Shown one piece after another: positions 1 through 7,375 of a stretch of DNA of 29,830 nucleotides. The stretch covers positions 1-29,830 of the forward strand of contig CAMPHU010000034.1 of the NCBI GenBank assembly GCA_946886065.1, written 5' to 3'. A program made the position numbers and the translations under genes. Within the stretch, counting starts at the first letter, position 1. Each line of letters opens with the position of its first letter. The notes beneath the pieces were generated by a model that made no database searches, was not told where the DNA came from, and saw only the letters and a list, made by a program, of their open reading frames with translations. This DNA is from an uncultured Massilia sp. Lineage in GTDB: Bacteria; Pseudomonadota; Gammaproteobacteria; Burkholderiales; Burkholderiaceae.

Positions 1-386
1 ACGTAGGACGGCATCAGGACCACGTTCTTGCCGATGAAGCTGCCGCGGCGGGCGACCGCCGGCGGCACCACGCGGAAGCCGCCCTTGGCGAAGTCTTCCG
101 GGGTGTAGCCGGCGAACTTGGTCGGGACCTTGTCGTAGAACTGCATGCCGCCGCCTGCGACCGGCACGTTGTTCTCGAGGCGGAAGGACAGCAGCACGGC
201 TTTCTTGATCCACTGGTTGACGACCCAGCTGCCGGTGTCCTTCTGCGCCACGCGCAGGCTGCCGTTGTCGAGGCCGGCGAGGACGTGGGCGACGGCGTCG
301 CGCACCTCAGCGCTGGCGTTCGACGGGCTGATCTCCGCGCGCTGTTCCCACGCGGTCTCGATGATGTTCTGGAGTTGTTGAGTCAT
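1..386 (-). CDS. dapD: 2,3,4,5-tetrahydropyridine-2,6-dicarboxylate N-succinyltransferase (DapD), N-terminal part, runs off the window
   Basis: DapD transfers succinyl from succinyl-CoA to tetrahydrodipicolinate in the succinylase branch of lysine and meso-diaminopimelate synthesis, in the cytoplasm. About 128 residues are visible, starting [19 protein letters not shown], and they align along their length with the N-terminal domain of E. coli DapD: the [10 protein letters not shown] opening, [27 protein letters not shown], and [16 protein letters not shown] leading into the left-handed beta-helix. The C-terminal catalytic hexapeptide-repeat part lies outside the window. It sits 42 bp downstream of dapC on the same strand, so the two are probably one operon. 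No good Shine-Dalgarno is visible before the ATG at 386, which may mean translational coupling or an unusual leader. Confidence 0.95.
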   Translation of the reverse strand, partial: MTQQLQNIIETAWEQRAEISPSNASAEVRDAVAHVLAGLDNGSLRVAQKDTGSWVVNQWIKKAVLLSFRLENNVPVAGGGMQFYDKVPTKFAGYTPEDFAKGGFRVVPPAVARRGSFIGKNVVLMPSY

Positions 387-428
387 GGTGCTGGTCTGTT
401 TTGGATGAGGGGAGTGCTGCAAACTGGT

Positions 429-1643
429 TCAGGCAAGCCCGTTGCAGAACTGGACGATGCGGTTGGCGGCTTCCAGTCCTTCGTCGACGCCGGCCACGAG
501 GGCCATGCGGATACGGTTGCGGCCCGGATTGGCGCCGTGCGCTTCGCGCGCGAGATAGCTGCCCGGTAGGACCGTCACATTATAGTCGGCGTACAGGCGG
601 CGTGCGAACTCGGTGTCCGACAGGCCGCTGCGGCGCACGTCGGCCCACAGGTAGAAGCCGGCGTCGGGCAGCTCGACGTCCATCACTTCCTTGAGCAGCG
701 GGGTGATGAGCTGGAATTTTTCCTTGTACAGCGCGCGGTTGTCCTGCACGTGGTGCTCGTCGTTCCAGGCCGCGATCGAGGCCGCCTGCACCGGCGGCGA
801 CATCGCGCCGCCGCAATAGGTGCGGTACAGCAGGAACTTCTTCATCGCGGCCGGGTCGCCCGCCACGAAGCCCGAGCGCATGCCCGGCACGTTGGAGCGC
901 TTCGACAGGCTGGAGAACACGATCAGGTTCGCATACGGGCGCTCGCCCTCGCTGCGGCCCAGCTGGTGGGCCGCTTCCAGTGCGCCCAGCGGCGGGGTGG
1001 AACCGCAGTAGATCTCGGAATAGCACTCGTCTGCCGCGATCAGGAAGTTCCAGCGGTCGGCCAGCGCGAACAGCTGGCGCCAGTCGTCCAGGGTCAGGGT
1101 GGCGCCGGTCGGATTGCCGGGCGAGCACACGTAGAGCAGCTGCACGCGCGGCCACACCTCGTCCGGTACGCTGGCGTAGTCGCAGGCGAAGTTGCGCGCC
1201 GGTTCCGAATTGACGAACCAGGGCTCGGCGCCGGCCAGGTAGGCCGCGCCTTCGTAGATCTGGTAGAAGGGGTTCGGGCACATCACCAGCGCGTCCGGCT
1301 TGCTGCCGTCGATCATGCACTGGGCGATGGCGAACAGCGCCTCGCGCGAGCCGTTCACCGGCAGCACCATGGTCGCCGGGTCCAGCGCCGGCACGCCGTA
1401 GCGCCGCTCCAGCCAGCCGGCAATGGCCGCGCGCAACGGCTCGCCGCCGTGGGTGCTGGGGTAGCTCGACAGCCCGGACATCGCATGCATCAGGGCCTTT
1501 TCGATGAAGGCCGGGGTCGGGTGCTTCGGTTCGCCGATGCCGAGGCTGATGGGCGAATACGCCGGGTTCGGCGTCACGCCGGCGAACAGCTGGCGCAGCT
1601 TCTCGAAGGGGTAGGGATGGAGTTTGTCGAGATGGGGATTCAC
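429..1643 (-). CDS. dapC: N-succinyldiaminopimelate aminotransferase (DapC)
   Basis: A class I/II PLP aminotransferase that converts N-succinyl-2-amino-6-oxopimelate and glutamate to N-succinyl-LL-2,6-diaminopimelate, the step directly after DapD. The 404-residue protein has the fold-type I landmarks in order: GIGEPKHPTP near the N-terminus, CSPGNPTGATL, AADECYSEIY (PLP-contacting Asp and Tyr), and SSLSKRSNVPGMRSGF near residue 250 with the Schiff-base Lys. I chose the GTG at 1643 because it gives MNPHLDKLHPYPFEKLR, the usual opening of betaproteobacterial DapC, and GGAAAAA-like purines (TTGGAAAAAGCC) precede it. A TTG at 1655 is also in frame but has no ribosome site. The dapD neighbour supports DapC over other aminotransferase functions. 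Confidence 0.93.
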   Translation of the reverse strand: MNPHLDKLHPYPFEKLRQLFAGVTPNPAYSPISLGIGEPKHPTPAFIEKALMHAMSGLSSYPSTHGGEPLRAAIAGWLERRYGVPALDPATMVLPVNGSREALFAIAQCMIDGSKPDALVMCPNPFYQIYEGAAYLAGAEPWFVNSEPARNFACDYASVPDEVWPRVQLLYVCSPGNPTGATLTLDDWRQLFALADRWNFLIAADECYSEIYCGSTPPLGALEAAHQLGRSEGERPYANLIVFSSLSKRSNVPGMRSGFVAGDPAAMKKFLLYRTYCGGAMSPPVQAASIAAWNDEHHVQDNRALYKEKFQLITPLLKEVMDVELPDAGFYLWADVRRSGLSDTEFARRLYADYNVTVLPGSYLAREAHGANPGRNRIRMALVAGVDEGLEAANRIVQFCNGLA

Positions 1644-1668
1644 GGCTTTTTCCAATTGGTGCTTTGCG

Positions 1669-1685
1669 ATAATCTTTTGATTATA
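1669..1685 (-). promoter_or_regulatory. Candidate dapC promoter -10 box within a short palindrome
   Basis: On the minus strand a perfect TATAAT (1680-1685) lies 36 bp before the dapC GTG. It overlaps a perfect inverted repeat ATAATC-TTTT-GATTAT (1669-1684). No convincing -35 is visible at 17 bp. The palindrome could be an operator or chance AT-rich sequence. Confidence 0.4.
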
Positions 1686-1766
1686 ACCGTGTTGAACCGC
1701 CGCGGTTTCGCGCTTCTTGTATAGACGTGCGGTAATATTTAAGCAGACATTTCAGGAGTTTCCGCC

Positions 1767-2522
1767 ATGCCGATCCAGTATGCGCGCAGCCTCGCGGGCC
1801 ACGACCGCACCCCTACCGCCAACCACCATCTGGGCGTGGCGCTCGCCTTCGTCGCGGGCGCGATCAACGCCGGCGGCTTCCTGGCGGTCGGCCAGTACAC
1901 CTCGCACGTGACCGGCATCGTGTCCGGCGCGGCCGATCACCTCGTGCTGGGCGAAATGATGCCGGCGCTGGCAGCGATGGGCGCCGTGCTCAGCTTCCTG
2001 CTGGGCGCGGCCTGCACCGCGGTGATGGTCAACCATGTGCGCCGCCGCGGACTGCGTTGCGAATACGCGCTGCCCTTGCTGGCCGAGGCGGTGCTGCTGC
2101 TGGGCTTCGGCGTGCTGGGCGCGCGCCTGGTGATTGCCGGCGCCGTGGCGATGCCGCTGACGGTGATGCTTCTGTGCTTCATGCTGGGGCTGCAGAACGC
2201 AGTCATCACCAAGGTCTCGCGCGCCGAGATCCGCACCACGCACATGACCGGCATCGTCACCGATATCGGCATCGAACTGGGCAAGCTGCTGTACTGGAAC
2301 GCAGACCGCGGTGCGGTACAGCCGAAAGTGTTGGCCAACCGGCGGCGCCTGGCGCTGCTGGCGTCCTTGCTGATCGCCTTCCTTGCCGGCGGCGTCGCGG
2401 GCGCGCTCGGCTTCAAGCACCTGGGCTATCTGTCGACCGTGCCGCTGGCGGCGCTGCTCGGCCTGCTGGCGATCGTCCCGGCGGTGGACGAGGCCATTCG
2501 CTTGTACACCCAGCGATCCTAG
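1767..2522 (+). CDS. DUF1275 (YoaK-family) integral membrane protein
   Basis: A 251-residue protein of the DUF1275/YoaK family, whose biochemical role is not established. Family hallmarks seen are AFVAGAINAGGFLAVGQYTSHVTG near residues 30-50, with the characteristic Gly-rich first membrane segment and the T-S-H-V-T-G loop, and LGLQNAVITKVS...RTTHMTGIVTDIG near residues 140-175. About six hydrophobic segments are visible, at roughly 25-45, 65-90, 100-120, 125-145, 195-215 and 220-240, so it lies in the inner membrane. TCAGGAG 10 bp upstream of the ATG is a good ribosome site. It is divergent from dapC and appears to be a single gene. Confidence 0.9.
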   Translation: MPIQYARSLAGHDRTPTANHHLGVALAFVAGAINAGGFLAVGQYTSHVTGIVSGAADHLVLGEMMPALAAMGAVLSFLLGAACTAVMVNHVRRRGLRCEYALPLLAEAVLLLGFGVLGARLVIAGAVAMPLTVMLLCFMLGLQNAVITKVSRAEIRTTHMTGIVTDIGIELGKLLYWNADRGAVQPKVLANRRRLALLASLLIAFLAGGVAGALGFKHLGYLSTVPLAALLGLLAIVPAVDEAIRLYTQRS

Positions 2523-2555
2523 GTATGGCCGCAACGGCGCCGTGTACGCCGAACC

Positions 2556-2583
2556 GGCCGCTCGCTACCGCAGTGCGGCCTTT
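2556..2583 (+). terminator. Possible weak terminator after the DUF1275 gene
   Basis: GGCCGC (2556-2561) and GCGGCC (2575-2580) form a 6-bp perfect stem with a 13-nt loop followed by only TTT. It lies 34 bp after the stop codon. The T tract is short, so termination efficiency is uncertain. Confidence 0.3.
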
Positions 2584-2591
2584 GGTATAGT
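2583..2591 (+). promoter_or_regulatory. Candidate extended -10 promoter for the small putative lipoprotein gene
   Basis: TGG-TATAGT has the TGn extension and five of six bases of the -10 consensus, 39 bp before the ATG at 2631. No recognisable -35 hexamer is present at the proper distance. Confidence 0.35.
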
Positions 2592-2630
2592 GGGTCTATC
2601 GTCCATGAACAAACAAGCGCCATTCGCTGT

Positions 2631-3026
2631 ATGCATCGAGCTTCCATCCGTTCGCCAGTCCTCGCGATCCTGCTGTCGGTGGCAGTCGCTATCACAGTGA
2701 AGGCTTGCTCCAGTCCGGAGCGGACGGAGACCTTCGGTGAGAAAAACGAATGGTCGACACTTCAGTCCATCGAATTCCAGGAGAGAGCCGCGGCGCTCGG
2801 CGAACCGGTTGTCCGCACGGTCCATGACCGCGAAGTCCTTGGCGTCAGGGGAGCGTCCGGCAGGAATGTCTGGATCTTGTTGCGCACCGAGTCGCCTCCG
2901 TTCTATAAGCAGATGCCGGCGGGCCAATACGACTTGCCGATTGCCCTCGTCGACAAATTGGAGCGCGAAGGGCGGCTTTCCTACACAGTCGGTGTCGTCT
3001 TGCGCTCGCACGTGCGCATGGAGTGA
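2631..3026 (+). CDS. Hypothetical small exported protein, possible lipoprotein
   Basis: I do not recognise a family for this 131-residue protein. The N-terminus MHRASIRSPVLAILLSVAVA has basic residues followed by a hydrophobic core, and the core ends TVKAC, so Cys26 could be a lipidated cysteine. Lys at -2 is unusual for a lipobox, so a plain signal peptide or signal anchor is an alternative. The mature part is soluble and charged, with a WILLRTESPPFYKQMPAGQY segment and a C-terminal LSYTVGVVLRSHVRME strand-like run. No clear Shine-Dalgarno precedes the ATG, so the start is uncertain. It lies between the DUF1275 gene and the 3' end of the AraC gene and converges with the latter, 17 bp apart. 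Confidence 0.6.
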   Translation: MHRASIRSPVLAILLSVAVAITVKACSSPERTETFGEKNEWSTLQSIEFQERAAALGEPVVRTVHDREVLGVRGASGRNVWILLRTESPPFYKQMPAGQYDLPIALVDKLEREGRLSYTVGVVLRSHVRME

Positions 3027-3043
3027 ACCGACACTGGACAATA

Positions 3044-4099
3044 TCAGTCCGCCTGCTCGCGCCAGCTGCTCGGATTCATGCCGCTCCACTCGCGGAATGC
3101 GTGCGTGAACGCGCTCTGTTCCTGGAAGCCGAGCAGGAAGGCGATATCCACCAGGCTCAGCTCGCGCTGGCGCAGGTAATCCTGGGCCAGCGCATAGCGC
3201 GCCCCGTCCAGCACCTGCTGGAAGCTCGATCCCGCCTCGGCCAGCTTGCGCTGCAGGGTGCGCACCGACATCCCGAGATCCTCCGCCACCACCGCCAGCC
3301 GCACGCCGTTGTTCGGCAGCCGCCGCAGCACCGCCGCGCGCACCTGTTCCGTCACGCCGCCGCCTTGCGCCCGCTCGCCCAGCAGGCGTTCGGCGTGCTG
3401 GCGCAGCAGCGGGTACAGGCTGACGTCGGCGTTCGGCACCGGCAGCGCCAGGATCGCGGCATCGAAATGCGCCGCGTGCGACGGCGCCCCGAACTCCGGC
3501 ACCACGCCCAGGATGCGCCGGTATTCGCCATGGCCGGCCGCGCTCTCGTGCGCGAAGGTGACGCGCGAAGGCGTCAGCGGCCGCCCGGCGAGCCAGCTTC
3601 CGAACACGCGGATGCCCGCGAACACGCTCTCCACCAGGTGCCGGCCGGCTTGCGGATAGTGGCTGTCCCACGCATACACGGCGTCCGCGCCGTTCAGCGC
3701 CACGCGCGTGCGTCCCAGGTCGTGGGCCAGCTGTTCGTAGCGCCGCGTCTGCGACAGCGCCTGGCCGAAGTCGCTGCAGGCCAGCAGCATCATGCCGTAG
3801 GCGCTGAAGGTGCCCGGTCTCACCTTTTCCCCGACGTGCAGGCCGAAATGCGGATCGTTCGCCAGCCGCGCGCCGGCATCGAGCAGGGCGATGTAGTGGC
3901 GCGCCGGCAGCGTCTCCGGCAGGGCGCCGAGCAGGCCCGTGGGCAGCCCGGCGCCGGCGGCCAGTTCGGCCGCGCCGACCCCGCGCTCGGCCGCGGTTTC
4001 CAGCAAGGGCTTCAGATAGGCGCCGGTGACCCGCCCGGTGTCGGGCGGGGGCGGTAAGGCGCGGGGGCGCGCTGGCGTCTTGGAACAAGGCTTTGTCAT
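3044..4099 (-). CDS. AraC-family transcriptional regulator with N-terminal arabinose-binding-like domain (OruR/ArgR-type)
   Basis: A 351-residue regulator. Residues about 25-210 resemble the Arabinose_bd (PF12625) effector domain found in OruR-type AraC proteins (GAYLKPLLETAAERG, ARHYIALLDAGARLANDPHFG, HVGEKVRPGTFSAYGMMLLA). The C-terminal 90 or so residues carry two helix-turn-helix motifs: VVAEDLGMSVRTLQRKLAEAG and DIAFLLGFQEQSAFTHAFREW, ending in the AraC signature SGMNPSSWR. It is transcribed away from the AGPS-like/GlpD-like/FGGY operon across a 90-bp gap, so it is the obvious candidate regulator of that operon. The effector is unknown. A possible -10 (TATTGT) lies only 6 bp before the ATG. 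Confidence 0.92.
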   Translation of the reverse strand: MTKPCSKTPARPRALPPPPDTGRVTGAYLKPLLETAAERGVGAAELAAGAGLPTGLLGALPETLPARHYIALLDAGARLANDPHFGLHVGEKVRPGTFSAYGMMLLACSDFGQALSQTRRYEQLAHDLGRTRVALNGADAVYAWDSHYPQAGRHLVESVFAGIRVFGSWLAGRPLTPSRVTFAHESAAGHGEYRRILGVVPEFGAPSHAAHFDAAILALPVPNADVSLYPLLRQHAERLLGERAQGGGVTEQVRAAVLRRLPNNGVRLAVVAEDLGMSVRTLQRKLAEAGSSFQQVLDGARYALAQDYLRQRELSLVDIAFLLGFQEQSAFTHAFREWSGMNPSSWREQAD

Positions 4100-4148
4100 G
4101 AAAGCACAATACGGAGACGGACTTCGGTCTTAAGCTTGCACCATCGAG

Positions 4149-4177
4149 CTGGCAAGAATGGCAACAACGAGTATAAC
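4149..4177 (+). promoter_or_regulatory. Candidate promoter of the AGPS-like operon, with a TGGCAA direct repeat
   Basis: CTGGCA (4149-4154), a 17-bp spacer and TATAAC (4172-4177) make a plausible sigma-70 promoter. TGGCAA occurs twice at a 9-bp period (4150-4155 and 4159-4164), overlapping the -35 and spacer, where an AraC protein could bind. The start codon at 4190 is only 12 bp after the -10 box, so the leader would be very short. Confidence 0.35.
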
Positions 4178-4189
4178 GGGAAAACAGGC

Positions 4190-5785
4190 ATGCGGCGCTG
4201 GAACGGATGGGGTGAAGAGTCGGTCGAGATGGAACTGGGGGCGGAGGCGCGCGCCTTCCTGGCGCAGCGCGTCGGCAAGGGCACGCCGCCCGACGACGCC
4301 AGCTTCGAGCAGGCCTGCGCGGCGCTGCCGCCGGGACGCCTGCCCGCCCATGCCCTGATCGACGCGACCGCGCCCACGCGCGTCCTGCACGCCCTCGGCC
4401 AGAGCCTGCCGGACTGGCTGCGCCTGCGGCATGGGCGCATCGGCAAGGCGCCGGACGGCGTCGCCTTGCCCGAATGCGCCGCGCAGGTGCGCGAACTGCT
4501 GGACTTCGCCGCGCTGTGCGGCGCCGATGTGATTCCTTATGGCGGCGGCACCAGCGTCGCCGGTCACCTGGAAGTGGGCGAGGCGACGCGTCCGGTGCTG
4601 AGCATCGACATGCGGCGCATGCGCGACCTGGTCTCGCTCGACCGCGAAGCCCAGCTGGCCAGCTTCTGCGCCGGCGTGGCGGGCCCGGACCTGGAGGCCC
4701 AGCTGCGCGCCCACGGCTACACCCTCGGGCACTTCCCGCAATCCTTCGAGTACTCGACCCTGGGCGGCTGGATCGCCACCCGCTCCTCGGGCCAGCAGTC
4801 GCTGCGCTACGGCCGCATCGAGCAGCTGTTCGCGGGCGGACGGGTGGAAACGCCGGTCGGCTCGCTCGAGCTCCCGACCTTTCCCGCTTCCGCCGCCGGG
4901 ATCGACCTGCGCGAGATGGTGCTCGGTTCGGAAGGCCGGCTCGGCATCCTGACCCATGCCACCGTGCGCATCAGCCGCCTGCCGGAGCATGAAGCCTTCC
5001 ATGCGGTCTTCTTCCCGGACTGGAGCCAGGCCGTGGCGGCGGTGCGCGGCGTCGCCCAGGCGCGCCTGCCGCTGTCGATGCTGCGCCTGTCGAACGCGAC
5101 TGAAACCGCCACCATGCTCACGCTCGCTGGCCACCCGCGCCAGGTCGGACTGATGGAGCGCTACCTGCGCTGGCGCGGCTGCGGCGCGGACAAGTGCATG
5201 ATGCTGGTCGGCGTCAGCGGCGCGCGCAGGCAGTGCGCGCAGGCGCTGGACGCGGCCCTGGCGATGGCGCGCGCCCGCGGCGGCGTGCACCTGGGGCGCA
5301 TGTTGGGCGAGCGCTGGCGCCGCAACCGCTTCCGCAGCGTCTACCTGCGCAATGCGGCCTGGGCCCACGGCTACGCCATCGACACGGTGGAGACGGCGCT
5401 CGACTGGCCGCGCGTCACGCCGGCCATGGAAGCGATCGAACAGGCCGCGGCGCACGCGCTCGAGCCCTTCGGCGAAAAAGTGCATGCCTACACCCACCTG
5501 TCGCACCTCTACCCGCAGGGCGCCAGCGTGTACTCGACCTTCGTGTTCCGGCTGGCGGGCGACTACGGCGTCAACCTGGCGCGCTGGCGCCAGCTCAAGG
5601 ACCGGGTCTCGGACGCCATCGTCGCCAACGGCGGCACCATCAGCCACCAGCACGGCGTGGGCACGAACCACGCGCCCTGGCTGGCGGCGGAGAAGGGCGA
5701 GCTGGGGCTGAGCGCCATGGCCACTTTGTTCCGCCATTTCGATCCGGACCGCCGCATGAATCCCGGCAAGCTGGTGAACCGATGA
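4190..5785 (+). CDS. FAD-binding oxidase of the alkyldihydroxyacetonephosphate synthase (AGPS) family
   Basis: A 531-residue flavoprotein of the vanillyl-alcohol-oxidase superfamily that aligns with eukaryotic AGPS, which swaps the acyl group of acyl-DHAP for a fatty alcohol in ether-lipid synthesis. Seen in order: MRRWNGWG at the start (AGPS has KWNGWG), the FAD pyrophosphate loop PYGGGTSVAG near residues 116-125, GHFPQSFEYSTLGGWIATR near 181-199, LRLSNATET near 298 with the Arg equivalent to the AGPS catalytic-region Arg, and ANGGTISHQHGVG near 480-491, where AGPS has an HHHG motif. Here the middle His is Gln. I start at 4190 because the family opening begins there; an in-frame ATG at 4136 adds unlike sequence. 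The ATGA overlap with the next gene implies translational coupling. The true substrate is unknown. Confidence 0.88.
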   Translation: MRRWNGWGEESVEMELGAEARAFLAQRVGKGTPPDDASFEQACAALPPGRLPAHALIDATAPTRVLHALGQSLPDWLRLRHGRIGKAPDGVALPECAAQVRELLDFAALCGADVIPYGGGTSVAGHLEVGEATRPVLSIDMRRMRDLVSLDREAQLASFCAGVAGPDLEAQLRAHGYTLGHFPQSFEYSTLGGWIATRSSGQQSLRYGRIEQLFAGGRVETPVGSLELPTFPASAAGIDLREMVLGSEGRLGILTHATVRISRLPEHEAFHAVFFPDWSQAVAAVRGVAQARLPLSMLRLSNATETATMLTLAGHPRQVGLMERYLRWRGCGADKCMMLVGVSGARRQCAQALDAALAMARARGGVHLGRMLGERWRRNRFRSVYLRNAAWAHGYAIDTVETALDWPRVTPAMEAIEQAAAHALEPFGEKVHAYTHLSHLYPQGASVYSTFVFRLAGDYGVNLARWRQLKDRVSDAIVANGGTISHQHGVGTNHAPWLAAEKGELGLSAMATLFRHFDPDRRMNPGKLVNR

Positions 5786-7356
5786 GGCTTGACGCCCTGG
5801 ACACGCGCGCGCTGGCGGCGCGCGAGTGGGACCTGCTCGTGGTCGGCGGCGGCATCACCGGTGCCGGCATCCTGCTGGAAGCGGCGCGCCGCGGCCTGCG
5901 CGCCCTGCTGGTGGAGCAGCGCGATTTTGCCTGGGGGACCTCGAGCCGCTCGTCCAAGCTGGTGCACGGCGGCCTGCGCTACCTGGCCGAGGGCCAGCTG
6001 GGCCTGACGCGCGAATCGGTGCGCGAGCGCGAGGCCTTGCTGCGCGAGGCGCCCGGGCTGGTCGAGCCGCAAGGCTTCGCCTTCGCCGACCACGGCGCGG
6101 GCTGGGTGCAGCGCATGGGCTTCCTGGCCGTGCTGCGTGTCTACGACCGCCTGGCCGGCCGCCGCGAAGCGCACTGGGAAAGCGCCGACGGCTTCGCCAT
6201 GCTGGCGCCCAACGTCAGGCGCGATGGGCTGCTGGGCGGGGTGCGCTACACCGACGCCAAGACCGACGATGCGCGCCTGGTGCTGCGCGTGCTGGACGAA
6301 GCCCGCGCCCACGGCGCGGCGGCGCTCAACTACGTCGCGGTGCGCGGCCTTGTGCGCGAGGGCGCGCGCGTCATGGGCGCGCGGCTGCTGGACGAGCGCA
6401 GCGGCCTGGAGCACGCCGTGCGCGCCCGGGTGGTCGTCAACGCGTCGGGCGCCTGGGCCGGTGCGCTGGCCGGGGAGGGCAAGGGCCCGCGCCTGCGGCC
6501 CCTGCGCGGCAGCCACCTGATCCTGCCCTCGTGGCGCCTGCCGCTGGCGCAAGCCGTCAGCCTGCGGCATCCCGTGGACCGTCGGCCGGTATTCGCCTTT
6601 CCCTGGGAGGGCGCGACCCTGGTGGGCACCACCGACGTCGACCATGGCGAGGGCCTGCACCGGGAAGCGCGCATCACGCGCGCCGAATTCGACTACCTGA
6701 TGGCCGCGCTGCGCGCCGCCTTCCCGCAGCTGGGCCTGGGCGACGGCGACGTGCTTGCCACCTATGCCGGCGTGCGGCCCGTGATCGACGGCGGCAGCCA
6801 TGGCGCCCCATCGAAGGAGAAGCGCGAGCATGTGGTGTGGTCGGAGCCGGGCCTGGTGTCGGTCACCGGCGGCAAGCTGACCACCTTCCGCGCCATTGCC
6901 CTCGACACCCTGCGCAACGCGTTGCCCCAGCTGCCCGGCTGGCGGCCCGACCTGTCGTCCACGCCGGTGTTCGCGCCGGTTCCCGTTCCGGCGTGCCGCG
7001 TGCTGGCGGCCGGCGTGCTGCGGCGCCTGGGCGGGCGCCATGGCGCGCGGGCCCAGGACCTGATCGATGCCGCGGCCGAGGGCGAACTGGAACCCGTGCC
7101 CGGGACCGCGACCTTGTGGGCGGAGCTGCGCTGGGCCGCGCGCGCCGAGCAGGTGCGCACCCTGGGCGACCTGCTGCTGCGCCGCACCCGGCTCGGCATC
7201 CTGCTGCCGGAAGGCGGCGCCGCCCACTTCGCACGCATCCGCGCCATCTGCCAGCCCGAGCTCGGATGGCGCGACGGCGAATGGCTGGCCGAACAGGCCG
7301 CCTACGTGGCATCATGGCGCGAGTGCCATGGCATTCCCCCCGCATCCCCAGAATAA
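5782..7356 (+). CDS. GlpD-like FAD-dependent glycerol-3-phosphate dehydrogenase
   Basis: A 524-residue FAD enzyme of the GlpD family, which oxidises sn-glycerol 3-phosphate to dihydroxyacetone phosphate at the membrane and passes electrons to quinone. Motifs in order: the dinucleotide fold [11 protein letters not shown] near residues 20-30, [17 protein letters not shown] near 52-68 (the GlpD flavin-contacting signature), [10 protein letters not shown] near 215, [16 protein letters not shown] near 274-289, TYAGVRPV near 328, [10 protein letters not shown] near 360, and a C-terminal DAO_C-type helical domain ending with [16 protein letters not shown]. The start codon overlaps the upstream AGPS-like stop (ATGA). 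With the FGGY kinase downstream this copies the logic of glpK-glpD, but the AGPS-like partner suggests a polyol phosphate or ether-glycerol substrate rather than simple glycerol. Confidence 0.9.
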   Translation: MRLDALDTRALAAREWDLLVVGGGITGAGILLEAARRGLRALLVEQRDFAWGTSSRSSKLVHGGLRYLAEGQLGLTRESVREREALLREAPGLVEPQGFAFADHGAGWVQRMGFLAVLRVYDRLAGRREAHWESADGFAMLAPNVRRDGLLGGVRYTDAKTDDARLVLRVLDEARAHGAAALNYVAVRGLVREGARVMGARLLDERSGLEHAVRARVVVNASGAWAGALAGEGKGPRLRPLRGSHLILPSWRLPLAQAVSLRHPVDRRPVFAFPWEGATLVGTTDVDHGEGLHREARITRAEFDYLMAALRAAFPQLGLGDGDVLATYAGVRPVIDGGSHGAPSKEKREHVVWSEPGLVSVTGGKLTTFRAIALDTLRNALPQLPGWRPDLSSTPVFAPVPVPACRVLAAGVLRRLGGRHGARAQDLIDAAAEGELEPVPGTATLWAELRWAARAEQVRTLGDLLLRRTRLGILLPEGGAAHFARIRAICQPELGWRDGEWLAEQAAYVASWRECHGIPPASPE

Positions 7357-7375
7357 GAAAACAAGTACAACATCG

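Noticed and set aside
5194..5781. Upstream extension of the GlpD-like protein to a 720-residue fusion
   Set aside because: The extra residues are an Arg/Ala-rich out-of-frame reading of the AGPS-like gene; the family begins at the ATG at 5782.
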